This document shows, piece after piece, positions 24,006-32,590 of a stretch of 34,683 bases of DNA. The position numbers and the translations under genes are program-made. The notes beneath the pieces were generated by a model. It did not search any database. It saw only the letters and a list, made by a program, of their open reading frames with translations, and had not been told where the DNA came from. Position 1 is the first letter of the stretch. Each line of letters begins with the position of its first letter. Origin of the DNA: Rubricella sp038526735 (GTDB taxonomy: Bacteria; Pseudomonadota; Alphaproteobacteria; Rhodobacterales; Rhodobacteraceae); NCBI GenBank assembly GCA_038526735.1, contig JBCBGM010000028.1, positions 1 to 34,683 on the forward strand, read 5' to 3'.

Positions 24006-26705
24006 ATGACCGACGATGCCCAGATAACCTCGCTTGAAACCCTCGCCCGCGCGGCTATGGGGCGCACGGTTTTGGTCACCAAGTCAGAGCAGATTTCGGG
24101 GGAGGTGCTGGCCGCCTGGAGCGTTGCGTTTGCGGAGGCGCTTGCGGGCTTAGCTCTCACCACCAACCACCGTATCGCCACCCGGCTGCGCACCGGGCCA
24201 CGGGCGGCGTTGGTGCATCTGCTGCTCTCCGAGCGCGCCTCGGTTCTGCCGATCAACCCGGCGCTGACGCCGCAGCAACAACGGGAGATTTTGGATGCGG
24301 CGGAGCCGGACATCGTTCTCTCAGAGCCGGACTGGGCGCAGGAGGGTGACTGGGTTTTGTCACCCGAGAGCTTGCCGAGTCTCAAACGTGCAGGCCCCCT
24401 GCCCCTCCCAAAGTATGCTCGGACACCCGGCCTTGTGCTCCTGACCTCCGGCAGTACTGGCGCGCCGAAGCGGGTGCCGCTCACCCGCGCAGCGCTCACA
24501 ACCAGCGCGCAGACCATCGCCCAAACGCTGGAGCTCAGCGCACACGACCGTGCGCTTCACGCCCTGCCCTCCTTTCATATCGGTGCGGTAGTCGACTTGC
24601 TCCTGTCGCCGCTCATCGCCGGAGGTGCCGTCATTTTCGCCGACGGCCCCGGCCCCGAAGAGTTGGCTGCCGCCATTCGCCAGCATCGCCCCACCTGGCT
24701 GCAACTTGTGCCCACCATGGCGAGCAATCTGCTCGCGCATTTCGGGCGCTCTGAGTTGCAAGAGCTCGGCGCCTCGCTGCGGTTCATCCGTTCCGTCTCT
24801 GCTGATATGTCGCCGGGGCTGCAGGCGCGGGTGGAGGAGGCGTTTGGCTGCCCGGTGATCCAGATGTACGGGATGACGGAGACGGCGGGGCAGATCGCCT
24901 CCAACCCGCTGCCGCCAGCCGTGCGCAAACCAGGGAGCGTGGGCAAGGTTGCGGGGCCCGAGGTCTGTGTTATGGACCGGGTCGGTACGCCGGTGGCGCA
25001 GGGCGGTGAGGGGGAGGTCTGCGTGCGCGGGCCCACGGTGATGGCCGGATATGAGGGGCTAGAGGTGCCGGATGCGGCCTTCGGCAACTGGCTGCGCACC
25101 GGCGATCTGGGGCGGTTTGACGGCGACGGGTATCTTTGGCTCACAGGGCGGCTCAAAGAGCAGATCAACCGCGGCGGCGAAAAAGTCAGCCCGTTGGAGG
25201 TGGAGCGCGCAGCGCTCGAGGCGGCGGGTGTCACGCAGGCCTGTGCGTACGCCCTGCCGCACGCGACGTTGGGCGAGCAGATTGGGCTGAGTATTGCCGG
25301 TGAGATTCAGGTTGAGGCGCTCCAGGCCGGGCTAACGGCGCGTTTGCCGGAGTTCATGGTGCCTCACGCGATCAAGGTTGTGGCAGAGTTTCCGCGTCTC
25401 GGCAGTGGCAAGATTGACCGCGTCGCTCTCCGCGCCGCGCATCTGGCTGAGAGTAAGGGGGAGACTCCGCTGGTGGAGCGCACCGGCCTCTCCGCCAAGA
25501 TCGCCACCGCCTGGGAGGAAAGCCTCGGCAAGTCTCCGGCGAATGAAGATGACTTCTTCGAGCGGGGCGGTGACAGCCTGATGGCGGTGACGTTTCTGGC
25601 GCGGCTGGAGGAGCTTTTGAGCCGGGTCGTGGATGCCAACACCTTGCTACAGGCGCCTAGGTTCGCTGCTTTCGTGGCTGCAGTGGAGGCGACTGGGGTG
25701 GCTGCTGACCGCCCGCCCTCCGCCCGGTTTGTGGAGCGGGCCGTGGCGGCCTGGCCCGGGCAGCGCGCCCTCCCCGGCGGTTTGATCAAACTCTTCGGCC
25801 CGCCCGGCGAGGGGCTGCCGCTGTTTTACTGCAACCAGGGCGGAGGCGAGTTTGAGCGGGTGAAGGCGGCGCTCGCCCCGCACGCGGACCTCTTCATCCT
25901 ACGCTCCCTCTTCAAGCTCACCGGCAAAAACGATGCGGAGACAGAGGTGCTCGCACGCCACTACGCCGCCGAGATGATGGCGATCCAGCCGGAGGGGGCG
26001 TTTCGCCTCGCCGGGTTTTGCGAGGGGGGCAAGGTGATGGAGTTCGCAGCTAGGGCGCTTGCGCAGGCGGGCCGCGACGTGGCGGAGATGACGCTGATCG
26101 ACCACTGGCCGCTAGAGCGGATCGAGGCGGATGTACGGCATGTGTGGACCGCGCAAAACAGCTTCTCCGCCGGGTGGATGTGGCCTGAGGCGGAAGGGGC
26201 CGTCGCGGAAGTGACTGGGGCGGCAGTTTCTGTGCTGCGTCTTGGCGGCCGGCATCACGCGGCGCTGACGTCAGAGACATTTGCGGCGATTGCGGCGGCG
26301 CCTTGGGGTGGTGAGTTTGAGCAGTTTGCTCGGCCAGAGCGCTTGCGGGCGCGGATTGCGGTGTCTGGCCCGCGCATCGTTAGGCCAGGGAAGAGTGGGC
26401 GTTTTGTGGTGAAGATTATTAATGACGGCGCTGAAGCCATTGCCCCAAGCGACGAGAGCGGCGTGTTTTTGCGGGCGCGGATCACGAGCCTTGGGGGCAC
26501 GCCGAAGCATCGCTTGCCGCTCAGTTTCGGGCGGATCGTTGAGCCGATTGCCTCAGGGGCGCGGCAGAGCGTTTCGCTGGACGTGACCCTGCCCGAGCGG
26601 CGGAGACCGTTCGGGGTGACGTTTGACTTGGTCGAAGTTGGAAAGGGTCGTCCTCGGGATGACGGGTTGGCCGTGGTGCGGCGGTGGGTTTGGCCGCTGG
26701 GTTAG
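24006..26705 (+). CDS. Single-module NRPS-like enzyme: adenylation, carrier, Cys-type thioesterase, C-terminal beta-sandwich
   Basis: 899 aa from the ATG at 24006, with GGAG six bases upstream; a GTG four codons earlier is less likely. Adenylation domain ~1-480: LLTSGSTGAPKRVPLT (145-160), MYGMTETAG (287-295), WLRTGDLGRFDGDGYLWLTGR region (362-382), catalytic Lys469 in GSGKIDR. Carrier domain ~490-560 with phosphopantetheine Ser524 in GGDSL. Alpha/beta-hydrolase thioesterase ~590-770 with GFCEGG, so the nucleophile is Cys672 instead of Ser. Candidate partners are Asp699 and His750/751. Residues ~780-899 look like an Ig-type beta-sandwich of unknown role. No condensation domain is present. It should activate one acid, load it and release it; the substrate is unknown. 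It converges on the P450 with a 4-bp overlap of stops. Confidence 0.85.
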   Translation: MTDDAQITSLETLARAAMGRTVLVTKSEQISGEVLAAWSVAFAEALAGLALTTNHRIATRLRTGPRAALVHLLLSERASVLPINPALTPQQQREILDAAEPDIVLSEPDWAQEGDWVLSPESLPSLKRAGPLPLPKYARTPGLVLLTSGSTGAPKRVPLTRAALTTSAQTIAQTLELSAHDRALHALPSFHIGAVVDLLLSPLIAGGAVIFADGPGPEELAAAIRQHRPTWLQLVPTMASNLLAHFGRSELQELGASLRFIRSVSADMSPGLQARVEEAFGCPVIQMYGMTETAGQIASNPLPPAVRKPGSVGKVAGPEVCVMDRVGTPVAQGGEGEVCVRGPTVMAGYEGLEVPDAAFGNWLRTGDLGRFDGDGYLWLTGRLKEQINRGGEKVSPLEVERAALEAAGVTQACAYALPHATLGEQIGLSIAGEIQVEALQAGLTARLPEFMVPHAIKVVAEFPRLGSGKIDRVALRAAHLAESKGETPLVERTGLSAKIATAWEESLGKSPANEDDFFERGGDSLMAVTFLARLEELLSRVVDANTLLQAPRFAAFVAAVEATGVAADRPPSARFVERAVAAWPGQRALPGGLIKLFGPPGEGLPLFYCNQGGGEFERVKAALAPHADLFILRSLFKLTGKNDAETEVLARHYAAEMMAIQPEGAFRLAGFCEGGKVMEFAARALAQAGRDVAEMTLIDHWPLERIEADVRHVWTAQNSFSAGWMWPEAEGAVAEVTGAAVSVLRLGGRHHAALTSETFAAIAAAPWGGEFEQFARPERLRARIAVSGPRIVRPGKSGRFVVKIINDGAEAIAPSDESGVFLRARITSLGGTPKHRLPLSFGRIVEPIASGARQSVSLDVTLPERRRPFGVTFDLVEVGKGRPRDDGLAVVRRWVWPLG

Positions 26706-27892
26706 CGGCTGGCGCGGTGGTATTGCGTATCGACCTCCCAGCGATGGCCCATGCGGGGCTCGAAGCTGGCCGAGGTAGTTGAGCTTAGGGAAAGGCTCGC
26801 CTGCGCGGCGACATCAAAGAGCGTAGTAAGCAAAGCGACACCCAAAATCTCTCCAACGCACCGATGCCGCCCGCCGCCAAAAATCAGTGTGTTTTGCTCA
26901 GGGCGGTCCGCGCGTAACTCATCGGGCGCGTCAAACACGCTCGTGTCGCGGCCCGCACTCCCCAGCGCCAGAAACACCGGATGGCCTTGGAGGAGCGTGC
27001 GGCCCAGGAGCGTGATCTCTTCAACGGTGACACGGGGGATGATCTGGGCAGGGGTTTCGCGCCGCAAAACCTCGCGCACGAAGCCCTCGGTGCTGGCGAA
27101 AGCGGGGCGGGCCTCTCTGTGGCGCAAGAGCGTGACGAAAGCGGCTTGGATGTTTTCGATCCCGTCAGCAAATACGAGGATCGCGTTGTCGGCGATGGCC
27201 TCGGCGCTGAGCGGGCTCTCGCGGAGATTGGCGATGAGGGAGGCCTCGGGCGCGTCTGCGATCCCGCTCTGAATGCCCTCCTGAAAACGAGCCAACGTCG
27301 CGTTGACCTCGGCAAAGCGCGCCGGGTCTCTGACCGGGGCGAAGAGATGGAAGAAGGCCTCTGAGAGTGGCGCATAGCTGAGCGGGTCGCCAGGGAGCCC
27401 GATCAGGCGCGCCATGGCGGCGCAGGCGAAGGGCCGCGCGATGTCGGCGATGGCGAAGCCAGTGATTGGGGCCTGGGCGACCATGGCGTCGGCCAGAGCG
27501 GGCAGCCCCTCCACGTGGCTTTTGAAGGCGGCAAAAAAGGCGGTGGAGAGTGGCTGGCGCACCGCTGTGTGAGCAGGTTTGTCGAGAAACGGCGGGATGT
27601 TCGCGGCCAGCGCGGCAGCGGTGTATTTTCCTGCGTTCCGAGCGTTTAGCACCGAAATCCGCGAGGGCGTGTTGCCCAGCGCGCGGTTGGTGAGCGCGTC
27701 GGTGATGTCACTGTGGCGGGTCAGCAAAACGCCGCCCTGCGCGACATCCGCGGTGGGGGCGTGCTCCCGCAGCCAAGCATAGGTCGGATAGGGATCGGCG
27801 ATGAAGGCGGGCGCCTCAAGGTCGATGGGCAGTGCGGGCGCAACAGGCTCAGGGCCGGGTGTGCGCCGTCTCTGCAACCATTGCTTCAACAT
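26702..27892 (-). CDS. Cytochrome P450
   Basis: 396-aa soluble bacterial P450. The haem-binding loop is FGGGRHRCVG with Cys345, and the K-helix ExxR is EVLR at 274-277. In the I helix the usual AGxxT oxygen-activation motif reads DGIEN, so Asn247 replaces Thr. It needs an external ferredoxin partner; none is dedicated nearby. Its start lies inside the end of the amidohydrolase gene (44-bp overlap), so the two are co-expressed. It converges on the NRPS-like gene. It may oxidise a product or carrier-bound substrate of that enzyme; substrate unknown. Confidence 0.9.
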   Translation of the reverse strand: MLKQWLQRRRTPGPEPVAPALPIDLEAPAFIADPYPTYAWLREHAPTADVAQGGVLLTRHSDITDALTNRALGNTPSRISVLNARNAGKYTAAALAANIPPFLDKPAHTAVRQPLSTAFFAAFKSHVEGLPALADAMVAQAPITGFAIADIARPFACAAMARLIGLPGDPLSYAPLSEAFFHLFAPVRDPARFAEVNATLARFQEGIQSGIADAPEASLIANLRESPLSAEAIADNAILVFADGIENIQAAFVTLLRHREARPAFASTEGFVREVLRRETPAQIIPRVTVEEITLLGRTLLQGHPVFLALGSAGRDTSVFDAPDELRADRPEQNTLIFGGGRHRCVGEILGVALLTTLFDVAAQASLSLSSTTSASFEPRMGHRWEVDTQYHRASR

Positions 27893-28952
27893 CGTCCCGG
27901 TCCCGTTCTAAGTGCGCGTTCAGCCGCGCGCGTTCATCCTCTGAGAGTGCCGTACCGGTGGCGAAGCGCGCAAGGATGTCGGTGTCGTAAAACCGCAGCG
28001 CGGGGCTGAGGATTTTGAGCTCGTCATAGAGGTTCGCCGTGGAGGATGGGCTGAGCATGTCGGCCATATTGTCCGTCCCAAGCCGCACCGGAACACCGGC
28101 GGCAGCAAACTCCAAAACACGAGCGATCGAATTGCCGGTGGGGGTTTGGATCGGGCGGAGCTGGCGCATCGACAGCGCGCCGGAGGGGCAGCAGATCACG
28201 CCGATGTTGCACCTCAAAAGGCCCTCTGTGAGCTTTTGGAAGCGCGCCTCGTCGTAGGTAGAGGGGGAGATCACATGCACCGCCCAGACCTGTGGGCTGC
28301 CGTCTGGCATCTGCATAGGTGGGAGGCTCTCCATTTGGCGGATCAGCGCCTCCGTGCCCGACTCTCCTGGGTCATTGCGCTGGTCGAGGTGGATTTGCAG
28401 CGCTTTGCCGGTGCGGGCGGCGAGATCGAGGAACCGCGAGATCGACGCCTCAAAGCCGATGCGGTCGGGGTAGCGGGTGATGTCATCCGCCTCTGGCAGT
28501 GCACCGATAAGGTCGGCGTGTGCGGCGACCTTTTTAAGAAGCGCCCAGCGGGCTGGATCGGCATCAGAAAACCCGAAGGGGGAATACGCGGCGCAGCTTA
28601 ACGTGATCTCTGAGGCACGGTCGCGGGCGAGCTGCATCAGCGTTTCGAGCGCCGTGAGGCCCACACGGTCGGTGGTGCAATCAACCACGCTCTCCACCCG
28701 CCGGGTGCCGCAGGCGATCATCTCGTCGAGCGCCGCATTGACCCGCGTGCGGAGATCTTCCCGGTCATAGGCGGGCCCCGCGTGCAGGCGGGCGACAAGG
28801 GCGTGTTTTTGCGGGAGGGTGAGGTTGGGGTCGCTGACCTCCAGATAGCGGGGGTCGAGCGTGCCGATCCGGTCAATATGGGTGTGGGCGTTGTGGAGCC
28901 CGCCGAGCGCCTCGATCCGGGCCGTCAAAGCATCATAAAACGGATGGCCCAT
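27849..28952 (-). CDS. Amidohydrolase-superfamily enzyme (cytosine-deaminase-like)
   Basis: 367 aa from the ATG at 28950-28952, supported by GGGGAG just upstream. An extended frame would run into the divergent eutB start. Metal-binding motif HTH is at His23/His25 (LHNAHTHIDR). Later candidates are His188 (QIHLDQ), His226 (VWAVHVISP) and Asp294 (LGTDN). This layout matches deaminase/hydrolase members, in which His214-x-x-Glu217 of cytosine deaminase provides the proton shuttle. Here the aligned position is Gln191, which may change or weaken chemistry; the alignment is by eye. The substrate is unknown. It diverges from eutB across 117 bp and precedes the P450. Confidence 0.8.
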   Translation of the reverse strand: MGHPFYDALTARIEALGGLHNAHTHIDRIGTLDPRYLEVSDPNLTLPQKHALVARLHAGPAYDREDLRTRVNAALDEMIACGTRRVESVVDCTTDRVGLTALETLMQLARDRASEITLSCAAYSPFGFSDADPARWALLKKVAAHADLIGALPEADDITRYPDRIGFEASISRFLDLAARTGKALQIHLDQRNDPGESGTEALIRQMESLPPMQMPDGSPQVWAVHVISPSTYDEARFQKLTEGLLRCNIGVICCPSGALSMRQLRPIQTPTGNSIARVLEFAAAGVPVRLGTDNMADMLSPSSTANLYDELKILSPALRFYDTDILARFATGTALSEDERARLNAHLERDRDDVEAMVAETAHTRP

Positions 28953-29069
28953 CACTCTCCCCAAACGCTTGTCGCGCAACCCTAGGGCGATCGCAGCTGG
29001 TCGGAAAGGGCGCATCTGCGTTTCGCAAAACGCTATGCGCTTTCGCATTGCGGGGCTAGGGTTTGCTCC
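28953..29069. promoter_or_regulatory. Divergent amidohydrolase / eutB promoter region with operator-like repeats
   Basis: Contains the inverted repeat GCGTTT-CGCA-AAACGC at 29018-29033. TTTCGCA occurs at 29021-29027 and again at 29041-29047, exactly 20 bp (two helical turns) apart, and ends 23 bp before the eutB ATG. This is the pattern expected of a regulator binding two adjacent sites. No regulator gene lies beside it, and no clear promoter hexamers were seen. Confidence 0.45.
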
Positions 29070-30446
29070 ATGGGATATCACTTCGACCTCGACGGAACGC
29101 GCTATCGCTTTGACACCCTCAAAGTACTGCTAGCCAAAGCCACGCCAGAGCGGACCGGCGACCAGCTCGCAGGGGTGGCCGCCGATGGCCCGGTGGAGCG
29201 GCTGGCGGCGCAGATGTGCTTGGCGGATTTGCCCCTGAGCGCGTTTCTGGCGGATGTGCTGGACGTGCCAGGTGATTATGTCTCCGCTCTGATCGAGGCG
29301 CAGCATGATGCCCCGGCATTCGCCGAAATCGCGCATCTCACGGTGGGTGGCTTCCGCGATTGGCTGCTCGCGCCGGAGACGGATGGTGCAACCCTCGCGC
29401 GCATAACTTGGGGGCTAACGCCAGAGATGGTCGCCGCCGTCTCGAAGATCATGCGCAACCAGGATCTGATCGCGGTGGCGGCGAAACGCGAGGTGATCAC
29501 GCGGTTTCGCACGACGATTGGCCTCTCAGGGCGCCTCTCCACCCGCAACCAACCCAACCATCCGCGCGATGACAGTCGCGGCATAGCCGTGTCTGCCCTC
29601 GATGGGCTGTTGATGGGGTCGGGCGATGCGGTAATCGGGGTGAACCCGGCGACGGACACGGTCGAGGATTACATCCGCATTTGCGATGTGCTGGAGGTGA
29701 TCCGCACGCACCTGGAGGTGCCGACCCAACACTGCTGCCTCGGCCATATCTCCACCGCCTTGCCCGCGATGGAGCGCGGCGCGCCGGTCGATCTGGTGTT
29801 TCAGTCGGTTGCGGGCTCTCGGGTCGCAAATGACGGGTTTGGCGTGACCCTCGCGATGCTCGATGAGGCGCATGACGCCGTGCGGGCCTTGGGCCGTGCG
29901 CCCGAGGGGGCCAACCTGATGTATTTTGAGACCGGTCAGGGTGCCGCCCTCTCCGCCGACGGGCATCACGGGATGGATCAGCAAACCATGGAGACGCGCG
30001 CCTACGCCGTCGCGCGCCGCTATGCGCCCTTGCTGGTGAACACGGTCGTGGGCTTTATCGGGCCGGAGTATCTGGCAGACGGCAAACAAATCATCCGCGC
30101 GGGGCTTGAGGATCACTTCTGCGGCAAGCTCCTCGGTCTGCCGATGGGGGTGGATGTGTGCTACACAAACCACTCCTTTGCAGATCAGGATGACATGGAC
30201 ATTCTGCTCGTCAGCCTGGCGGCGGCGGGGGTGAACTTTGTGATCACGGTACCGGGGGCGGATGATATTATGCTGAATTATCAATCACTTTCGCATCATG
30301 ATGCGGCCTTCGTGCGCCAGTCCTTAGGTAAGCCTCCTGCTCCAGAGTTTGAGGCCTGGATGGCCCGAACCGGCGCGGGTGTGCCGGGGCGCGCTCTGCC
30401 TGAGTTGGAGGAGGCGCTCGGCCAATTGCGCCTGCCCGCCGCATGA
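29070..30446 (+). CDS. eutB: Ethanolamine ammonia-lyase, large subunit
   Basis: 458 aa, full length for EutB. It shows the recognisable blocks GLSGRLSTRNQPNHPRDD, DAVIGVNPATDTVEDY, PTQHCCLGHI, FQSVAGSRVANDGFG, MYFETGQGAALSADGHHG and GLPMGVDVCYTNH. With EutC and adenosylcobalamin it converts ethanolamine to acetaldehyde and ammonia in the cytoplasm. The eutB stop overlaps the eutC start (ATGA). No microcompartment shell gene, EutA reactivase or ethanolamine permease is present in the window. Confidence 0.95.
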   Translation: MGYHFDLDGTRYRFDTLKVLLAKATPERTGDQLAGVAADGPVERLAAQMCLADLPLSAFLADVLDVPGDYVSALIEAQHDAPAFAEIAHLTVGGFRDWLLAPETDGATLARITWGLTPEMVAAVSKIMRNQDLIAVAAKREVITRFRTTIGLSGRLSTRNQPNHPRDDSRGIAVSALDGLLMGSGDAVIGVNPATDTVEDYIRICDVLEVIRTHLEVPTQHCCLGHISTALPAMERGAPVDLVFQSVAGSRVANDGFGVTLAMLDEAHDAVRALGRAPEGANLMYFETGQGAALSADGHHGMDQQTMETRAYAVARRYAPLLVNTVVGFIGPEYLADGKQIIRAGLEDHFCGKLLGLPMGVDVCYTNHSFADQDDMDILLVSLAAAGVNFVITVPGADDIMLNYQSLSHHDAAFVRQSLGKPPAPEFEAWMARTGAGVPGRALPELEEALGQLRLPAA

Positions 30447-31186
30447 GTGAGCTTGAGGCCCGCCGCGCGCTCGCCGCGATCACCGAGGCACGGCTCGAAT
30501 TCGGCGCGCGTGGCCGGGCGATGGCAACGCGGGACATCCAGACCTTTGCTTTGGATCATGCCCGCGCGCGGGCCGCGGTGATGTCTGCCCTTGATCTGGA
30601 GGCTGTTGGCGGTGCGTTGCGTGCCGCGGGGTTAGAGACGGTCGCCTGTGTGAGCGCGGCAGGCAGCCGGGACGTCTATATCAAGCGGCCTGATCTTGGG
30701 CGGATGTTGCCTGATGCAGCAGCGGAGGCTTTGTCGGCTGGCCCCTATGACGTGTCGCTGGTGCTGGGGGATGGGCTGTCTGCGACGGCCTCGAACCAAA
30801 GCGGTGCGGCGTTTTTCGCTCGGTTGGCTGCGGCTGTGGCCGAGGCGGGTTTATCGACATCTCGGGTGGTGTTGGCGGAACAAGCGCGGGTGGCGTTGGG
30901 CGACAAAATCGCGTTGGCCCAGCGCGCCGAGATCGTGGTGATGGCCTTAGGGGAGCGACCAGGCTTGTCAGCGGCGGACAGTCTTGGTGTTTACGTGACC
31001 TTTGATCCTTCAGCGGCGACGGCAGACAGCGCGCGCAACTGCATCTCCAACATCAGACCCGGAGGTTTGGGTGTGGAGGATGCGGTGGCGCAGGTGATGC
31101 AGATGATTGCGGATATGCGGCGGCATCGGCTGAGCGGCGTGGCCTTGGGGCAAAGGCTGAACAGCGCTGGGGTGATTGAGGGGTAG
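30443..31186 (+). CDS. eutC: Ethanolamine ammonia-lyase, small subunit
   Basis: 247 aa. It carries EutC blocks: AGSRDVYIKRPDLGRML (~73-89), VLGDGLSATASNQSGAAFF (~107-125), AQRAEIVVMALGERPGLSAADSLGVYVT (~158-185), ARNCISNIRPGGL. EutC helps hold the B12 cofactor and completes the lyase. Start codon overlaps the eutB stop, giving equal expression. Confidence 0.94.
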   Translation: MSELEARRALAAITEARLEFGARGRAMATRDIQTFALDHARARAAVMSALDLEAVGGALRAAGLETVACVSAAGSRDVYIKRPDLGRMLPDAAAEALSAGPYDVSLVLGDGLSATASNQSGAAFFARLAAAVAEAGLSTSRVVLAEQARVALGDKIALAQRAEIVVMALGERPGLSAADSLGVYVTFDPSAATADSARNCISNIRPGGLGVEDAVAQVMQMIADMRRHRLSGVALGQRLNSAGVIEG

Positions 31187-31242
31187 CGGCGTCCGCGTGC
31201 CGGACGTGTTTCGTCAGCTCTGTGAGCGCTTCTCAACCGAGC

Positions 31243-31445
31243 GCGCGCCAGACCGAGGTGTGGCGCAGCATCACTAAGAACAACGCACTTAAACTCTGCA
31301 AAACCGCATGCGCGCTGAACAACAAAGTTCACCCTCCAGATGCGCCAGACCTTGCGGTCGGTCTGGCGCGCGCGGCGTCGCTAAGCGACTTGATTCCGCG
31401 CGGGGGCTCCAACCAGTACTTCGGGGCCCCGGAGCACGTCCGGGG
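31243..31445 (+). repeat. Dispersed palindromic element, copy B (~205 bp)
   Basis: Second copy of the element at 1045-1247. The 129-bp core (31243-31371) has perfect 13-bp inverted ends, GCGCGCCAGACCG and CGGTCTGGCGCGC. It shares GCCAGACCGAGGTGTGGCGC and GCGCCAGACCTTGCGGTCGG with copy A. About 50 bp later a hairpin CCCCGGA-GCACG-TCCGGGG (31427-31445) follows, as in copy A. It fills the gap between the convergent eutC and dmdA genes. Confidence 0.75.
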
Positions 31446-31456
31446 AGCGACGCGAT

Positions 31457-32566
31457 CTACAGCCAAAAGCTCTCCTGCACGACCGCTCGCCGTGGCCCCA
31501 TGGAGGTTTGCACGGTCAGCTCAGACCCCGGCGTCCAGTGCGTCATACGGACCATGCCGATGGCCACGTTGGTCTCAAAATCCGGAGACCACGCAGCAGA
31601 GCTCACCCGCCCGACCCGCTCGCTCCCGGCAAACAGAGGCCAGTGGCGGTCGCAGGAGGGCACTGGCTCTCCCTCGATGACAATCGGCCGCGTCTGCTGC
31701 ACTGGCCCCTCTTTCGAGACCCGCAGCAGCGCATCGCGCCCGATACACCCAATCGCAGTAGAGACGTTGCAGAACCGGCCTAACCCGCATTCGTGGGGCG
31801 TGTTGTCGTCGGTCATATCGTTGCCATACGACAGCAATCCGGCCTCGATCCGCTCGATGAGGTTGGGGCAGCCTGCGTGAACATCGAGCTCTTTGCCGGC
31901 CTCAAACAGCGCGTTCCAGAGCGGCATGCCCAAGTCACTCCCCTCCAGATAAATCTCGAACCCGCCTTGCTTGGAATAGCCTGATCGCGCGATGACGATA
32001 TCGCGGCCCTGGAATTGGAATACGCCAAAGCGGAAAAACCGGATCGCGCGTACCCCGTCGCCGAAGACATGCGCCATCAGGTCATCGGCGCGCGGCCCTT
32101 GTACGGCAAGGGGAGAGACATCCGGCTCGTCCACCAGCACATCCAGCCGGTAGCCATAGGCAATGCCCTTGACCCAATAGAGCAGATCGCTGTCTGCGAT
32201 GGAGACCCACCAGCGATCTTCGGCGAGTTTCACGGCGACTGGATCGTTGAGCATTCCGCCCGTCTCATCGACGATGGGAACGTAATAACACTGACCCGGC
32301 AGCATGCCGCGCAGATCGCGCGGGGTGAGCATTTGCATCAGGCGGCCGGCGTCGGGCCCGCGCAACTCTACCTGCCGTTCGCACGACACATCCCACACCT
32401 GCACCGCCTGTTTGAGGTGGTGGTAATCCTCCTCAACGCTGCGAAACATCGTCGGCAGCAGCATGTGATTGTAGACGGTGTATCCCTTCACGCCTGCGGC
32501 CTCGACCCCATCCGAAAACGGGGTGCGCCGCAGACGCCGGGAGAGCGACAGCAGGGGGGCGTTCAT
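31457..32566 (-). CDS. dmdA: Dimethylsulfoniopropionate demethylase DmdA
   Basis: 369 aa, of the GcvT/aminomethyltransferase fold. It has the features that set DmdA apart from glycine-cleavage T protein: SRRLRRTPFSDGVEAAGVKG, YTVYNHMLLPTMF, VQVWDVSCERQVELRGPDA, PVAVKLAEDRWWVSIADSDL, ARSGYSKQGGFEIYLEGSD, RIEAGLLSYGNDM. DmdA moves a methyl group from DMSP to tetrahydrofolate, giving methylmercaptopropionate, the first step of the sulfur-keeping DMSP route in marine bacteria. It is the last gene of a three-gene minus-strand run, 24 bp after DUF1326. A DmdA-like paralogue with another substrate cannot be fully ruled out. Confidence 0.87.
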   Translation of the reverse strand: MNAPLLSLSRRLRRTPFSDGVEAAGVKGYTVYNHMLLPTMFRSVEEDYHHLKQAVQVWDVSCERQVELRGPDAGRLMQMLTPRDLRGMLPGQCYYVPIVDETGGMLNDPVAVKLAEDRWWVSIADSDLLYWVKGIAYGYRLDVLVDEPDVSPLAVQGPRADDLMAHVFGDGVRAIRFFRFGVFQFQGRDIVIARSGYSKQGGFEIYLEGSDLGMPLWNALFEAGKELDVHAGCPNLIERIEAGLLSYGNDMTDDNTPHECGLGRFCNVSTAIGCIGRDALLRVSKEGPVQQTRPIVIEGEPVPSCDRHWPLFAGSERVGRVSSAAWSPDFETNVAIGMVRMTHWTPGSELTVQTSMGPRRAVVQESFWL

Positions 32567-32590
32567 GGGCGGTGTCTCCGGAACAGGGGG

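Noticed and set aside
28953..29081. 43-residue extension of the amidohydrolase
   Set aside because: It would overlap the divergent eutB start, and a clear GGGGAG precedes the ATG at 28952.
31457..32566. Glycine-cleavage T protein (GcvT)
   Set aside because: The YTVYNHMLLPTMF and SKQGGFEIYLEG blocks and the missing gcvH/gcvP neighbours fit DmdA better.
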